Made by a program: the position numbers and the translations under genes | Shown here: positions 1 through 5,925 of the stretch, piece after piece | Layout of the letters: each line of letters begins with the position of its first letter | Numbering within the stretch: position 1 is the stretch's first letter | NCBI GenBank assembly: GCA_900754495.1 | Contig: CAAEDC010000235.1 | Coordinates: 1 to 10,460, forward strand | Length of the DNA: 10,460 nt | Direction: 5' to 3' | Origin: Eggerthellaceae bacterium | GTDB taxonomy: Bacteria; Actinomycetota; Coriobacteriia; Coriobacteriales; Eggerthellaceae | The notes under the pieces: generated by a model | Seen by the model: the letters and a program-made list of their open reading frames with translations, nothing else | The model's database searches: none | Told to the model about the DNA's origin: nothing

Positions 1-34
1 ACATCTAATGGCACGTTCGCGTGCCATTAGATGT
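1..34. repeat. Perfect 15-bp inverted repeat with TTCG loop
   Basis: Bases 1-15 are the exact reverse complement of 20-34, with the tetraloop TTCG at 16-19. The arm is not especially GC-rich and no T-run follows (the next bases are GTCCCTTTG), so it is not a textbook intrinsic terminator. It could end a gene lying to the left of the window, or be a dispersed palindromic repeat. The stretch 35-146 that follows holds no gene or site I can support: the reading frame at 8-193 runs through the hairpin and has an arginine/proline-rich composition typical of spurious frames in GC-rich DNA. Confidence 0.75.
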
Positions 35-146
35 GTCCCTTTGACACGCCCTGACGCGAAAACAAGAAGAACCGCCCGCCCCTCCCCGTGCCCTTTCTCA
101 TCGCGGCGCTTCAGCGGGGTAAAGCGGTCTCTTAACAAACTTTTAC

Positions 147-174
147 TTGCGCGCCCCGCTGCTTCTGATACCAT
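147..174 (+). promoter_or_regulatory. Candidate promoter of the T-box/trpB2/paaK unit
   Basis: A weak sigma70-like pair, TTGCGC (147-152) and TACCAT (169-174) with a 16-bp spacer, lies directly upstream of the T-box leader. It would start transcription near 181, just before the base of Stem I at about 190-198. The hexamers are poor matches. The main support is position: the leader must begin about here. Confidence 0.35.
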
Positions 175-180
175 GCATCG

Positions 181-480
181 CATAAACCGTTGACGAGGAA
201 GTAACGGTGGAAGCGCGCTCCCAGAGAGCCGGGGATGCTGGGATCCCGGCAGAAAGCGGTCCATCAAATGGCCCTCCGAGGGCTCGTGCGAATCGTCCGC
301 AGCAGCGGCTCGGCGTAGTAGCACGGGACGGGTGCTCCCGTTACAGGGCAGAGGCATGACCGGCAAAAGGGCCGGCGCGTCTCGTGAGTGGGTACCATGG
401 GGGTACCAAGCAGTGGTGGCACCGCAGGAGTTTTCGCTCTTGTCCCTGCAAAGGATTTGTAGGAGACAAGGGCTTTTTTA
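181..480 (+). promoter_or_regulatory. T-box riboswitch leader, tryptophan (UGG specifier)
   Basis: This is a transcriptional T-box leader that senses uncharged tRNA. Stem I can be drawn: basal helix GAGG (195-198) with CCTC (273-276); specifier loop with AGTA (200-203) on one side and AAATGGC (266-272) on the other; helix GGTGGA (206-211) with TCCATC (260-265); AG-bulge segment AGAGAG (223-228); and a distal GNTG element (234-237). The triplet in specifier position is TGG (269-271), a Trp codon. A small hairpin pairs 391-396 with 402-407. The antiterminator carries the T-box TGGCACC as a 7-base bulge (417-423), flanked by helix A1 (410-416 with 444-449, one U bulged) and A2 (424-430 with 437-443). 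The base pairing with the tRNA discriminator is C420, fitting G73 of bacterial tRNA-Trp. Uncharged tRNA-Trp should therefore switch on the downstream trpB2 and paaK genes. Architecture is clear; the specifier assignment comes from folding by hand. Confidence 0.92.
436..479 (+). terminator. T-box intrinsic terminator
   Basis: Bases 436-447 pair with 462-473 (one C-A mismatch and two G-U pairs), followed by six T at 474-479. The 5' arm of this hairpin also forms the 3' strands of the antiterminator helices, so the two structures exclude each other, as in a classical T-box switch. The ribosome binding site of trpB2 follows at 500-507. Confidence 0.9.
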
Positions 481-513
481 TTGCCTTCGTCTCCAAAGCG
501 AAAGGAGATGAAG

Positions 514-1902
514 ATGACCAAGCGACCGAGCACCGAGTACAAGACTTATCTGTCCGAGGAAGAGCTGCCGACGCACTACTACAACGTGCGTGCCGACATG
601 CCGACCGATCACGCCCCGATGCTCAACCCCGCGACGCTCGAGCCGGTGACCGTCGACGATCTGTCGCCCGTGTTCGCCACCGAACTTGCCCGCCAAGAGC
701 TCAACGCCACCGATCGGTTCATCCCGATTCCCGATCCGGTGCGCGATTTCTACCGCATGTACCGCCCCTCGCCGCTGGTGCATGCCAAGTTCTTCGAGGA
801 GGCGCTGGGCACGCCCGCCAAGATCTACTGCAAATTCGAGGGCAACAACACATCAGGCTCCCACAAGCTCAATTCCGCCATCGCGCAGGCCTACTACGCC
901 AAGGAGCAGGGCCTGACCAGCCTCACCACCGAGACGGGCGCCGGTCAGTGGGGCACCGCGTTGGCGATGGCATGCGGTTTTTTCGGGCTCGACCTGCATG
1001 TGTTCATGGTGAAGTGCTCGGCGCAGCAGAAGCCCTACCGCAAAGCGGTCATGGAGACGTACAACGCGCGCGTCACCGAATCGCCCTCCAGCGAAACGGC
1101 GGTCGGCCGCGCCATCCTGGCAAAGGATCCCGACAACACCGGATCCCTGGGCACCGCCATCTCCGAAGCCGTCGAGGAGGCGACTTCGACCGAGGGCTGC
1201 CGTTACGCGCTCGGCAGCGTGCTCAACCAGGTGCTGCTGCACCAGTCCATCATCGGGCTGGAGACCAAGGCGGCGCTCGACAAGATCGGCGTGGAGCCCG
1301 ATATCATGATCGGTTGCGCGGGCGGCGGATCGAACCTGGGCGGGCTCATCGCCCCGTTCGCGGGCGACAAGCTGCAGGGGCGCCGCGCTCCGCATTTCAT
1401 CGCCGTCGAGCCGGCGAGCTGTCCCACGCTCACGCGCGGCACGTTCGCCTACGACTACTGCGATGTGGGCAAGGTCACGCCGCTTGCGAAGATGTACACG
1501 CTGGGTTCGGGATTCATCCCCTCGCCCAACCATTCGGGCGGCCTGCGCTACCACGGCATGAGCCCGATTCTGTCGCAGCTCTACCATGACGGCATCCTGG
1601 ACGAGGCGCGCTCCGTCGAGCAGACGCGCGTGTTCGAGGCGGCAACGCTGTTCGCACGCGTTGAGGGCACGTTGCCGGCGCCCGAATCGGCGCACGCCAT
1701 CCGCGTCGCGATGGATGAGGCACTCAAATGCAAGGAGACCGGCGAGGAGAAAGTCATCGTGTTCGGTCTCACCGGCACGGGGTATTTCGACCTGGCGGCT
1801 TACTCCGCTTTCCGCAACGGAACCATGGTCGACTACATCCCCACCGACGAGGACCTCGCGGTGGGCTTCGCCAACATCCCGCATCTGGAGGGTATCCAGT
1901 AA
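514..1902 (+). CDS. trpB2: TrpB2-type tryptophan synthase beta chain (PLP enzyme)
   Basis: 462-residue pyridoxal-phosphate enzyme that condenses indole with L-serine to give tryptophan. The PLP lysine is K118 in the motif SGSHKLNS, the motif ETGAGQWG is at 140-147, and the phosphate-binding loop GGGSN is at 270-274. The W in ETGAGQWG (classical TrpB1 has H) and the length over 400 residues place it in the TrpB2 branch, which is known to work without TrpA. No trpA or other trp biosynthesis gene is adjacent, so it probably salvages free indole. Start 514 is preferred because AAAGGAG (501-507) lies six bases upstream; an ATG at 508 would be too close to that site, and a TTG at 481 lies in the terminator trailer. 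It is first gene of the T-box-controlled unit, with paaK 123 bases downstream. Some TrpB2 homologues may act on other substrates (for example O-phosphoserine), which the sequence alone cannot settle. Confidence 0.93.
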   Translation: MTKRPSTEYKTYLSEEELPTHYYNVRADMPTDHAPMLNPATLEPVTVDDLSPVFATELARQELNATDRFIPIPDPVRDFYRMYRPSPLVHAKFFEEALGTPAKIYCKFEGNNTSGSHKLNSAIAQAYYAKEQGLTSLTTETGAGQWGTALAMACGFFGLDLHVFMVKCSAQQKPYRKAVMETYNARVTESPSSETAVGRAILAKDPDNTGSLGTAISEAVEEATSTEGCRYALGSVLNQVLLHQSIIGLETKAALDKIGVEPDIMIGCAGGGSNLGGLIAPFAGDKLQGRRAPHFIAVEPASCPTLTRGTFAYDYCDVGKVTPLAKMYTLGSGFIPSPNHSGGLRYHGMSPILSQLYHDGILDEARSVEQTRVFEAATLFARVEGTLPAPESAHAIRVAMDEALKCKETGEEKVIVFGLTGTGYFDLAAYSAFRNGTMVDYIPTDEDLAVGFANIPHLEGIQ

Positions 1903-1951
1903 GATTGCAACCAAGGCGCGCGGCGGTCGACGGAACGTCGGGCGGGCGGGT

Positions 1952-1985
1952 CGGCCGTTCTGCCGGCCCGGCGGCAAGACGGCCG
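1952..1985 (+). other. Intercistronic GC-rich hairpin
   Basis: CGGCCGTTC TGCCG (1952-1965) pairs with CGGCA and the following bases to 1985, leaving loop GCCCGG (1966-1971): 14 positions with one C-A mismatch and one G-U pair. No T-run follows, so it is more likely a processing or stability element, or a partial terminator that lowers paaK expression relative to trpB2, than a full stop. The rest of the trpB2-paaK gap shows only the paaK ribosome binding site. Confidence 0.55.
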
Positions 1986-2025
1986 CTTGTCCGGCCTCCG
2001 CGCACAACGAGAGGAAAGAGACGCC

Positions 2026-3267
2026 ATGCAGCTCACCGACGAACAGTTCTCCCTGCTGAAAGACCAGTTCCGCACGCTCAAGGACCGCTCCCCGTTCTAC
2101 GCCAAGAAGTTCGAGGGCATCGATCTGGCCGACGTGCAGACCCAGGCCGATTTCGAGAAGCTGCCCTTCTCGGAGAAGGCCGACCTGCGCGCCGCCTATC
2201 CGCTGGGGCTGCAGGCGGTCCCCGACGAGGAGGTCGTGCGCATCCACAGCTCCTCGGGCACCACGGGCACGCCGGTCATCATCCCCTACACCCAGCAGGA
2301 CGTCACCGACTGGGCCATCCAGTTCGCGCGCTGCTACGAGACGGCGGGCATCACCAACACCGACCGCATCCAGATCACGCCGGGCTACGGCCTGTGGACG
2401 GCGGGCATCGGCTTCCAGCTGGGCGCCGAGCGCCTGGGCGCGATGGCCATCCCGATGGGTCCGGGCAATACCGAGAAGCAGCTGCAGATGATGCAGGACC
2501 TCAAGTCGACCGTGCTCGGCGCCACCAGCTCGTATGCGCTGCTACTCGCCGAGGAGATCAACGAGCGCGGCCTGCGCGACAAGATCCACCTGCGCAAGGG
2601 CGTCATCGGCTCGGAGCGCTGGGGCGAGAAGATGCGCCGCCGCATCGAGAACGAGCTGGGCGTGGAGATCTTCGACATCTACGGCCTCACCGAGGTCTAC
2701 GGCCCCGGCATCGGCATCTCGTGCCACGAGCACGCGGGCATGCACGTGTGGAGCGACTACGTCTACATCGAGATCGTCAACCCCGACACGGGCGAGGTAC
2801 TGCCCGACGGCGAGACGGGCGAGCTGGTGCTCACTACGCTGCGCAAGCAGGGCGCGCCGCTCATCCGCTACCGCACGCACGACCTCACGCGCATCATCCC
2901 CGGCGCCTGCAAGTGCGCGCACGGCGACAGGCATCCGCGCATCGACACGCTGGTCGGCCGCACCGACGACATGTTCAAGGTCAAGGGCTGCAACATGTTC
3001 CCGGCGCAGGTGGAAGACGTCATCGCCATCACCAGCGGCGCCAGCTCCGAGTACCAGGTGATGATCGAGAACATCTCGGGCCGCGACGTGCTGACCGTGC
3101 TGTTCGAGACGCCGCTCGAGGGCGACGAGAAGAAGCGCTGCGAAGAGGAGCTCGCCGGCATCTTCAAGGCGAAGATCGGCTGCACCCCCGACGCCGTCGG
3201 CGTGCCGATGGGCGAGCTGCCGCGCAGCGAGAAGAAGACCAAGCGCATCTTCGACAGCCGCTACTAG
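2026..3267 (+). CDS. paaK: Phenylacetate-CoA ligase family (aryl-acetate-CoA ligase)
   Basis: 413-residue member of the ANL adenylating superfamily, PaaK branch (family members are about 430 residues). It should convert an aryl acetate, ATP and CoA to aryl-acetyl-CoA, AMP and pyrophosphate in the cytosol. Visible motifs: P-loop SSGTTGTP (76-83), DIYGLTE (217-223), YRTHDLT before the C-terminal hinge, a CKC cysteine pair just before HPRI, and the C-terminal lysine-rich tail RSEKKTKR (400-407) that carries the expected catalytic lysine. Start 2026 has GAGGAAAGAG at 2011-2020 as ribosome binding site; an upstream in-frame TTG at 1987 falls in the hairpin. No phenylacetate degradation genes (paaABCDE) are nearby. 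Being downstream of trpB2 under a Trp T-box suggests that the true substrate is indole-3-acetate or another aryl acid feeding amino-acid synthesis. That role is inferred; the ligase class is secure. Confidence 0.9.
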   Translation: MQLTDEQFSLLKDQFRTLKDRSPFYAKKFEGIDLADVQTQADFEKLPFSEKADLRAAYPLGLQAVPDEEVVRIHSSSGTTGTPVIIPYTQQDVTDWAIQFARCYETAGITNTDRIQITPGYGLWTAGIGFQLGAERLGAMAIPMGPGNTEKQLQMMQDLKSTVLGATSSYALLLAEEINERGLRDKIHLRKGVIGSERWGEKMRRRIENELGVEIFDIYGLTEVYGPGIGISCHEHAGMHVWSDYVYIEIVNPDTGEVLPDGETGELVLTTLRKQGAPLIRYRTHDLTRIIPGACKCAHGDRHPRIDTLVGRTDDMFKVKGCNMFPAQVEDVIAITSGASSEYQVMIENISGRDVLTVLFETPLEGDEKKRCEEELAGIFKAKIGCTPDAVGVPMGELPRSEKKTKRIFDSRY

Positions 3268-3295
3268 GTTCCCGCACAGCGCCCGGCACCACGTA

Positions 3296-3328
3296 AATGA
3301 GAAAAAGGGACAGTCACTTTTTCTCATT
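3296..3328. repeat. Perfect 12-bp palindrome, possible REP-like element
   Basis: AATGAGAAAAAG (3296-3307) is exactly complementary to CTTTTTCTCATT (3317-3328), with loop GGACAGTCA. It lies 28 bases after the paaK stop codon. The A-rich left and T-rich right arms would let it work as a terminator in either direction. The core GGGACAGTCAC resembles palindromic GGGACAGTC-type repeats that I recall being dispersed in many bacterial genomes; copy number here cannot be judged from one window. Confidence 0.7.
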
Positions 3329-3331
3329 CGG

Positions 3332-3361
3332 CGGCTCGCCGCCGCGGGGTGCGGCGAGCCG
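3332..3361 (+). terminator. GC-rich hairpin after paaK
   Basis: CGGCTCGCCGC (3332-3342) pairs perfectly with GCGGCGAGCCG (3351-3361) around an 8-base loop. It directly follows the 3296-3328 palindrome, and the sequence after it (TTCCGCCTCTTGT) is only moderately T-rich. Together the two hairpins probably end the trpB2-paaK transcript. A GC-rich hairpin with weak T-tract would be a leaky terminator. Confidence 0.5.
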
Positions 3362-3424
3362 TTCCGCCTCTTGTGATAGTATGGAGCGCTGTTCGGTTAC
3401 GTCGTCGTTTGGAAAAGACCTGCT

Positions 3425-4213
3425 TTGAGATCCATTGCGCTTCAGAAGGTTCGCAACGTGCGCGATTTGGGCGGCATCCCCGTCGGGGATGGCCGCGCCG
3501 TCGTGCCGGGACTCTTCTTCCGCGGCGCAGCGCTCAACGAGGCGACGCCGGATGACCAGGCGATCCTCTTCGACGATCTGGGCATATCCTGCGTCATCGA
3601 CGTGCGCTGCGGCTGGGAGCGCGAGGCCAAGCCCGATGTGGCGGTGCCTGGCGTTGAGAACCTCCACATCCCCTTCTTCGACCTTGAGAAGGTCGGCGTC
3701 GAATACACCGAGCCGGCGGCGGGAACCAAGGTGGTCGGTCGCGATGTGGCGTGCGATCCGCTGCGCTTCTACGGCGCGCTTTCCAACGTGCTGACGGCGG
3801 GTCAGATGCGCGAAGCCGTCCATTGCGCGTTCTCCCACGCACTCGAGGGAAAGCCCGTCTATCTCCATTGCAGCGGCGGCAAGGATCGTGCGGGCATCCT
3901 CGCGATGCTCATCCTCACCATCCTGGGCGCGGAGCGGGAGGCGGTGCTCGAGGATTATCTGCTGACCAACGAGTCGCGCGACCGACATTACGACAAGGAG
4001 TTCCAGCGCTTCCTGCGCTTCGCCGACGGCAACGAGGAGCTGGCGCGCAAGCTCACGCTCGCCCACCGGGCCAACGCCGAGAACCTCCAGGCATTCTACG
4101 ATTCGCTCGAGGCGCGCTACGGCGGCATGGAGGCGTTCATCGTCGAGGTGCTGCAGATCGACCGCCACTACCGCGCCCGCCTAAAGGAGCGTCTGACGCT
4201 TCCTACGTCGTAG
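3425..4213 (+). CDS. Tyrosine-protein phosphatase (HCxxGKDR type, PtpB-like)
   Basis: 262-residue cytosolic phosphatase of the bacterial Y_phosphatase3 family. The N-terminal signature VRDLGG (12-17) and the P-loop HCSGGKDRAG (148-157) are visible, giving nucleophile C149 and phosphate-binding R155. The usual last threonine of HCxxGKDRTG is alanine (A156). Family members (for example mycobacterial PtpB) dephosphorylate phosphotyrosine and in some cases phosphoserine/threonine or phosphoinositides; the substrate here is unknown. It starts with TTG at 3425, supported by GGAAAAG eight to ten bases upstream and by family alignment, since the conserved N-terminal motif begins within a dozen residues; the upstream ATG at 3381 is out of frame. 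A weak extended -10 (TGTGATAGT, about 3372-3380) may drive it independently. It is not clearly linked to its neighbours and converges on the kinase gene. Confidence 0.87.
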   Translation: MRSIALQKVRNVRDLGGIPVGDGRAVVPGLFFRGAALNEATPDDQAILFDDLGISCVIDVRCGWEREAKPDVAVPGVENLHIPFFDLEKVGVEYTEPAAGTKVVGRDVACDPLRFYGALSNVLTAGQMREAVHCAFSHALEGKPVYLHCSGGKDRAGILAMLILTILGAEREAVLEDYLLTNESRDRHYDKEFQRFLRFADGNEELARKLTLAHRANAENLQAFYDSLEARYGGMEAFIVEVLQIDRHYRARLKERLTLPTS

Positions 4214-4266
4214 CGCCGGTGACTTCCGTATAGCGTCGCCGACGGTCGGATTGTGAGACAGCCTTC

Positions 4267-4331
4267 GCCGATTCTCGACCGAAATGCGGAATAAACTCCC
4301 TCTCAATTCCGCATTTCGGTCGAGGATCGGC
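4267..4331. repeat. 26-bp near-perfect inverted repeat between convergent genes
   Basis: 4267-4292 pairs with 4306-4331 over 26 positions, the only exception being T4273 with G4325 (a G-U wobble in RNA); the 13-base loop is AAACTCCCTCTCA. It lies between the phosphatase stop (4213) and the kinase stop (4390), where a shared bidirectional terminator is expected. There is no T-run on either side, and the stem is far longer than termination needs, so a mobile palindromic element or an RNase III site is also possible. The remaining bases of the 176-base gap show nothing else. Confidence 0.8.
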
Positions 4332-4389
4332 CGCCTTGGGCGATTTTGGGCATCTTCGTGCCATCCGTTGCTTCTACGGCGCTGCTGCC

Positions 4390-5475
4390 TTACAGCCCGA
4401 AGCAGTCCCGTGCCAACATCTCCATGAACTTGTCCGACAGATAGGCGGGGAATTTCCTCCGCGTGCGCTCGGTCATGTGCCCTTCGGCACGGCCCAGGTA
4501 GACGGGCAGCGCTTTGCAGAACCACGTCGTGCTGCGCAGCGCCGTCATCATGCGGAACGCGCGGAATCGCGCATCGAAGCCCCCGCGCGGGAACCGCCCA
4601 TCGACGGCGCGCCAGTACTCCTCGACGACTTCGTCCGCTTGGTCGGCTGTGAAAAGGAACTCGCTATCCCAGAACGTGGTGGTGGGGGCCACGAAGTAGG
4701 CCAGATCCTGCGCGACCTCGCCGAGGATGGGCCGCTCCCAGTCCACGAAGAATCCCGGATCGCGCCGCCAATCCGGCGTGTCGGTGGCAGCGGCGCCGGC
4801 GGATTCCCGCGGGATGAGGAAATGCGCCGCAAGCGTCTCGGTGTTGACGATGTGCCGGCATTCCTCCGGGTCGGAGGGCGTGTTCAACGCCGATTGCGCC
4901 GCGGCGATGAAACGCTCGGTCCAGCGCGTGAGGCGCGCGTCCTCGCATCCGGATGCGCGGTATGCTTCGAAGCGCGCGACGCACTCGTCGAAGAGCCCGC
5001 GCAAGGGGTCGGCGGGGCGATGAAGGGGGCAGCACTCGACGTCGTCGACGCGCACCGCATGGAGGTCGGCCATGAGCTGCGCCGCGCATTTCAAGTCGCC
5101 CGGCCTCAGATGGTCGAAATCGAGCGGATCCCCCTCGCAGAAGCTCTCGACGAGCGCTCCCTCGCCTGGCGCGTCGGGCGAATCGTCCAGGTAGAGCGGA
5201 CGGGGAGCCCGCCCGCTCGGCTCGAGCAGCGTGAGCGCAGCGAACTCGTAGGCGATCTGGTTGTCGTGGAAAGGTTGCGGCGCGACGTTGATGCGCAAGA
5301 CGAAGCTCCGCCCGCTGCCCGGATCGTCGAAGCGGAAGTTGCGGTTGTGCTCGCCTTCGCCCAGATAGCGCGGTTCGAGGTCGGCGTCGTCGGCGATGCC
5401 GAGCGCCCGGCGCAACGCCGTATTGCCCGCAAGGTAGCGGGCCGCCACATCCTTGTCGCGCTCGTCGTGCGCCAT
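4390..5475 (-). CDS. APH/choline kinase-fold phosphotransferase
   Basis: 361-residue kinase-like protein of the aminoglycoside phosphotransferase superfamily (PF01636 type). Visible in order: nucleotide loop GEGEHNRNF (39-47), FVLRINV (58-64) where the usual lysine is R61, helix-C-like EFAALTLL (77-84), hinge VESFCEGDPLD (109-119), and metal-binding DWERP (245-249) in place of DFG/DWE. The catalytic loop normally reads HxDxxxxN; the only segment in that place is NTETLAAH (211-218), so the base would be E213 and the metal-binding Asn is replaced by H218. Neither substrate nor activity can be named, and a role in antibiotic resistance should not be assumed. The start at 5475 is chosen because GGGGAGGA (5482-5489, minus strand) lies six bases upstream; an ATG at 5511 would add 12 poorly conserved residues. 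It diverges from the symporter region. Confidence 0.8.
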   Translation of the reverse strand: MAHDERDKDVAARYLAGNTALRRALGIADDADLEPRYLGEGEHNRNFRFDDPGSGRSFVLRINVAPQPFHDNQIAYEFAALTLLEPSGRAPRPLYLDDSPDAPGEGALVESFCEGDPLDFDHLRPGDLKCAAQLMADLHAVRVDDVECCPLHRPADPLRGLFDECVARFEAYRASGCEDARLTRWTERFIAAAQSALNTPSDPEECRHIVNTETLAAHFLIPRESAGAAATDTPDWRRDPGFFVDWERPILGEVAQDLAYFVAPTTTFWDSEFLFTADQADEVVEEYWRAVDGRFPRGGFDARFRAFRMMTALRSTTWFCKALPVYLGRAEGHMTERTRRKFPAYLSDKFMEMLARDCFGL

Positions 5476-5523
5476 CGCGCGTCCTCCCCACCCGTTCTTC
5501 TCGGTTGCCATTCGCAGGGTTCC

Positions 5524-5529
5524 ATTGTA
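5524..5529 (-). promoter_or_regulatory. -10 box of the kinase gene
   Basis: On the minus strand the hexamer TACAAT (5 of 6 to consensus) occupies 5529-5524 and would start transcription near 5517, leaving a leader of about 42 bases with a strong ribosome binding site. I could not find a convincing -35 element. Confidence 0.4.
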
Positions 5530-5603
5530 TCGGGAGGCGCGTCTCTCGTGCCGGATCGAAACATGCGATCGGTAATCATTTCGCAACATGCCGTGCAGCC
5601 GGG

Positions 5604-5614
5604 TATGGTACAGT
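5604..5614 (+). promoter_or_regulatory. Candidate -10 region for the symporter leader
   Basis: The sequence TATGGTACAGT offers two overlapping -10 hexamers, TATGGT (5604-5609) and TACAGT (5609-5614). A weak -35 (TCGCAA, 5581-5586) sits 17 bases before the first. The start would fall at or just before the ATG at 5621. Two similar decamers, CGAAACATGC (about 5557) and CGCAACATGC (5582-5591), lie upstream and could be a regulator's repeat, but this is weak. Confidence 0.35.
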
Positions 5615-5620
5615 CTGCCC

Positions 5621-5740
5621 ATGCATTGTTCAGGAGGACATACCGCCATCGCCCGCCGCGCGCTCGACCGCGCCGGCATCGCCGCGTCCTTCTTCTCCGG
5701 GGTCTCTTTCGCCTATCTGTATTCCTATCGATATCTGTAG
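5621..5740 (+). CDS. Candidate 39-residue leader peptide, Tyr/Phe-rich C terminus
   Basis: A short frame begins ATG CAT TGT and ends with TAG at 5738-5740. The last seventeen residues include FF, another F and four Tyr (ending AYLYSYRYL), which is unlike random GC-rich frames and resembles leader peptides whose translation senses aromatic aminoacyl-tRNA. There is no ribosome binding site before the ATG, which may lie at the very 5' end of the transcript (leaderless). AGGAGG at 5632-5637 lies inside the frame, with no ATG, GTG or TTG at a suitable distance after it (an in-frame ATC is at 5648). It precedes the symporter by 185 bases. It could equally be a chance frame; comparison between related genomes would decide. 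Confidence 0.3.
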   Translation: MHCSGGHTAIARRALDRAGIAASFFSGVSFAYLYSYRYL

Positions 5741-5925
5741 CACATGGGCTTGCCCGTGATGCTGCCGTGCATGCGCGTAGCGTAGAGTTCGGCTCGTCGC
5801 AGGCCAAGGTCATGTGCGCCTCCGCAACCGCCTGGTTGCCGGGATCCGCGCGCTCTCGCGCCGTCGGCATCCAGGGTGTCCGCAACCGCCGCCGCTGGGC
5901 GGCCCTCTGGATAGGAATACCTCTC
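5741..5925 (+). promoter_or_regulatory. Untranslated leader with alternative hairpins before the symporter
   Basis: A 12-base direct repeat TCCGCAACCGCC occurs at 5821-5832 and 5879-5890. The segment GGTTGC (5834-5839) can pair with GCAACC of the first copy (5824-5829, loop GCCT) or of the second (5882-5887). The second copy is followed at once by a further hairpin, GCCGCC (5888-5893) with GGCGGC (5898-5903). These are mutually exclusive pairings of the kind used in attenuation or translational control. There is no T-run, so a classical terminator is absent. No gene is seen in this stretch. Confidence 0.35.

Noticed and set aside
8..193. 61-codon frame at the window start
   Set aside because: Runs through the 1-34 hairpin and the T-box promoter, has no ribosome binding site and a low-information composition.
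1981..2025. Alternative TTG start of the ligase at 1987
   Set aside because: It lies immediately after the intercistronic hairpin without a ribosome binding site; the ATG at 2026 has a good one at 2011-2020.
853..2247. Long minus-strand frame across trpB2 and the start of paaK
   Set aside because: His/Arg/Ala/Leu-rich product without domains, antisense to two genes with clear motifs and T-box control.
3296..4331. Insertion sequence or MITE bounded by the palindromes at 3296-3328 and 4267-4331
   Set aside because: The two palindromes are unrelated in sequence, no target duplication is seen, and the gene between is an ordinary phosphatase.
4390..5475. Aminoglycoside resistance gene
   Set aside because: Only fold-level resemblance to APH enzymes; the catalytic loop differs and nothing nearby suggests resistance.
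4336..5925. Long open frame on the + strand, continuous with the symporter and antisense to the kinase gene
   Set aside because: It is composition-driven: the opposite strand encodes a recognisable kinase with a strong ribosome binding site, and the symporter family's N terminus begins at 5926.
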